Part shown: positions 63,582 to 64,000 of the stretch, in pieces
Position numbering within the stretch: position 1 is the stretch's first letter
Layout: the number at the start of each line of letters is the position of its first letter
Notes under the pieces: generated by a model
Database searches by the model: none
Seen by the model: the letters and a program-made list of their open reading frames with translations, nothing else
What the model was told of the DNA's origin: nothing
Source of the DNA: Schlesneria sp.
Lineage (GTDB): Bacteria; Planctomycetota; Planctomycetia; Planctomycetales; Planctomycetaceae
Length of the DNA: 64,000 nucleotides
Direction: 5' to 3'
Assembly (NCBI GenBank): GCA_028291515.1
Contig: JAQGHU010000040.1
Location: 1-64,000, forward strand
Made by a program: the position numbers and the translations under genes

Positions 63582-64000
63582 TCAGGCTGTCAATTGTGAG
63601 AAGAATGCTGTGAGACGGCTGTCGTATTCGGCTGCAGCAACGGCACGAGCCCGGTTGTGTTTTGCACTGGGGACCGTCCAAACTTCGGCAGCCGAAGAAT
63701 GAATGCACCGAACAAGCTCACGAGCCACATCTGGATGGACGTAATTATCGCGTTCTCCAGCAACCAAAAGCACAGGACGATTGCGAAGCCGCGGCAACCA
63801 ACGCTCCAAAACAACATAAGGCCGTTGTCGCAAGATACGGCTGGTCCAACGGACCATTTTCATTGTGAGGCGATAGTGCCAGAGAGGAATAAGAGTCCTG
63901 ATCCAGCCGGGAACGTACAGCCGTGACCAATGCAATATGAAGTACAGCATCAACGAATCGGTTGAATAGGCACCCTCGCAGCAGACCGCACGCACGCTTG
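63582..64000 (-). CDS. C-terminal part of an alpha/beta hydrolase
   Basis: The frame is open to the right edge, so the N-terminus, including the nucleophile elbow, lies outside. About 139 residues are visible. RPVLLVAGERDNYVHPDVAR contains the Asp of the catalytic triad, and VWTVPSAKHNRARAVAAAEY the His, as in the serine aminopeptidase/monoacylglycerol-lipase-like hydrolases. The end SRLTAFFSQLTA is the last helix. The substrate is unknown. Confidence 0.75.
   Translation of the reverse strand, partial: SVRAVCCEGAYSTDSLMLYFILHWSRLYVPGWIRTLIPLWHYRLTMKMVRWTSRILRQRPYVVLERWLPRLRNRPVLLVAGERDNYVHPDVARELVRCIHSSAAEVWTVPSAKHNRARAVAAAEYDSRLTAFFSQLTA

Noticed and set aside
1-64000. CRISPR array, rRNA or tRNA genes
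   Set aside because: No regularly spaced repeats and no recognisable RNA gene were found by eye; weak tRNA genes could be missed without a covariance search.

Overview
This window looks like chromosomal DNA of a heterotrophic planctomycete (class Planctomycetia). I infer this from the gene families, not from a marker gene. They include two Hanks-type Ser/Thr kinases, an FHA protein, DUF1080 and DUF1559 proteins, NPCBM domains, exported PQQ-type beta-propellers, HEAT-repeat secretory proteins, a planctomycete-like Tad pilus block and an ABC-permease/CPBP-protease fusion. I see no rRNA, tRNA or CRISPR array.

Layout. 1-1600: a possible IS630-type transposase start cut by the left edge, a frameshifted RclC/DUF417 gene and a PPOX flavoprotein. 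1600-4320 (minus): rpe, accD and a Ser/Thr kinase. 4500-8080 (plus): creatininase-family protein, an MFS carrier and an ATP-grasp protein fused to a Fur-like winged helix. 8100-14830 (minus): a Tad/Flp pilus block with two small pilins, prepilin peptidase, three TadE/TadG-type proteins, a hypothetical protein and CpaB, but no ATPase or secretin. 15250-22920 (plus): a complete beta-oxidation set (acyl-CoA ligase, thiolase, FadJ-type bifunctional enzyme, acyl-CoA dehydrogenase) closed by a strong terminator. 23000-38350: mostly single genes in both orientations (exported hypothetical, barstar, cyclase-like repeat protein, receiver-HATPase regulator, HpcH/HpaI aldolase with a CoA-binding protein, membrane glycosyltransferases, epimerase, HMA-MauE fusion, HEAT protein, beta-propeller, NPCBM protein).

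38400-40800: a DUF1559 relic, then an ArsR-SRPBCC-DUF899-membrane protein operon whose promoter appears to give a leaderless mRNA. 40900-44330 (minus): a two-gene ABC exporter whose permease is fused to a CPBP protease. 44700-46720: a frameshifted small gene, a secreted esterase and a DUF6624 gene with a stop codon in its signal peptide. 46880-50940 (minus): beta-propeller, membrane kinase and a Ser-rich protein in one run. 51500-59250 (plus): FHA, coaD, leuB, nadB, ROK kinase and Ppx/GppA, with a DUF1080 gene opposite. 59300-64000 (minus): DUF374 acyltransferase, two exported proteins and the end of an alpha/beta hydrolase.

Two themes stand out. Intergenic regions carry inverted repeats made of short near-tandem words (three copies of the same general design). 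Reading-frame damage is also frequent: four frame breaks and one in-frame stop, which may be real decay or assembly error. The most novel architectures are the ATP-grasp-Fur fusion, the HMA-MauE fusion, the ABC-CPBP fusion and the ATPase-less Tad block.
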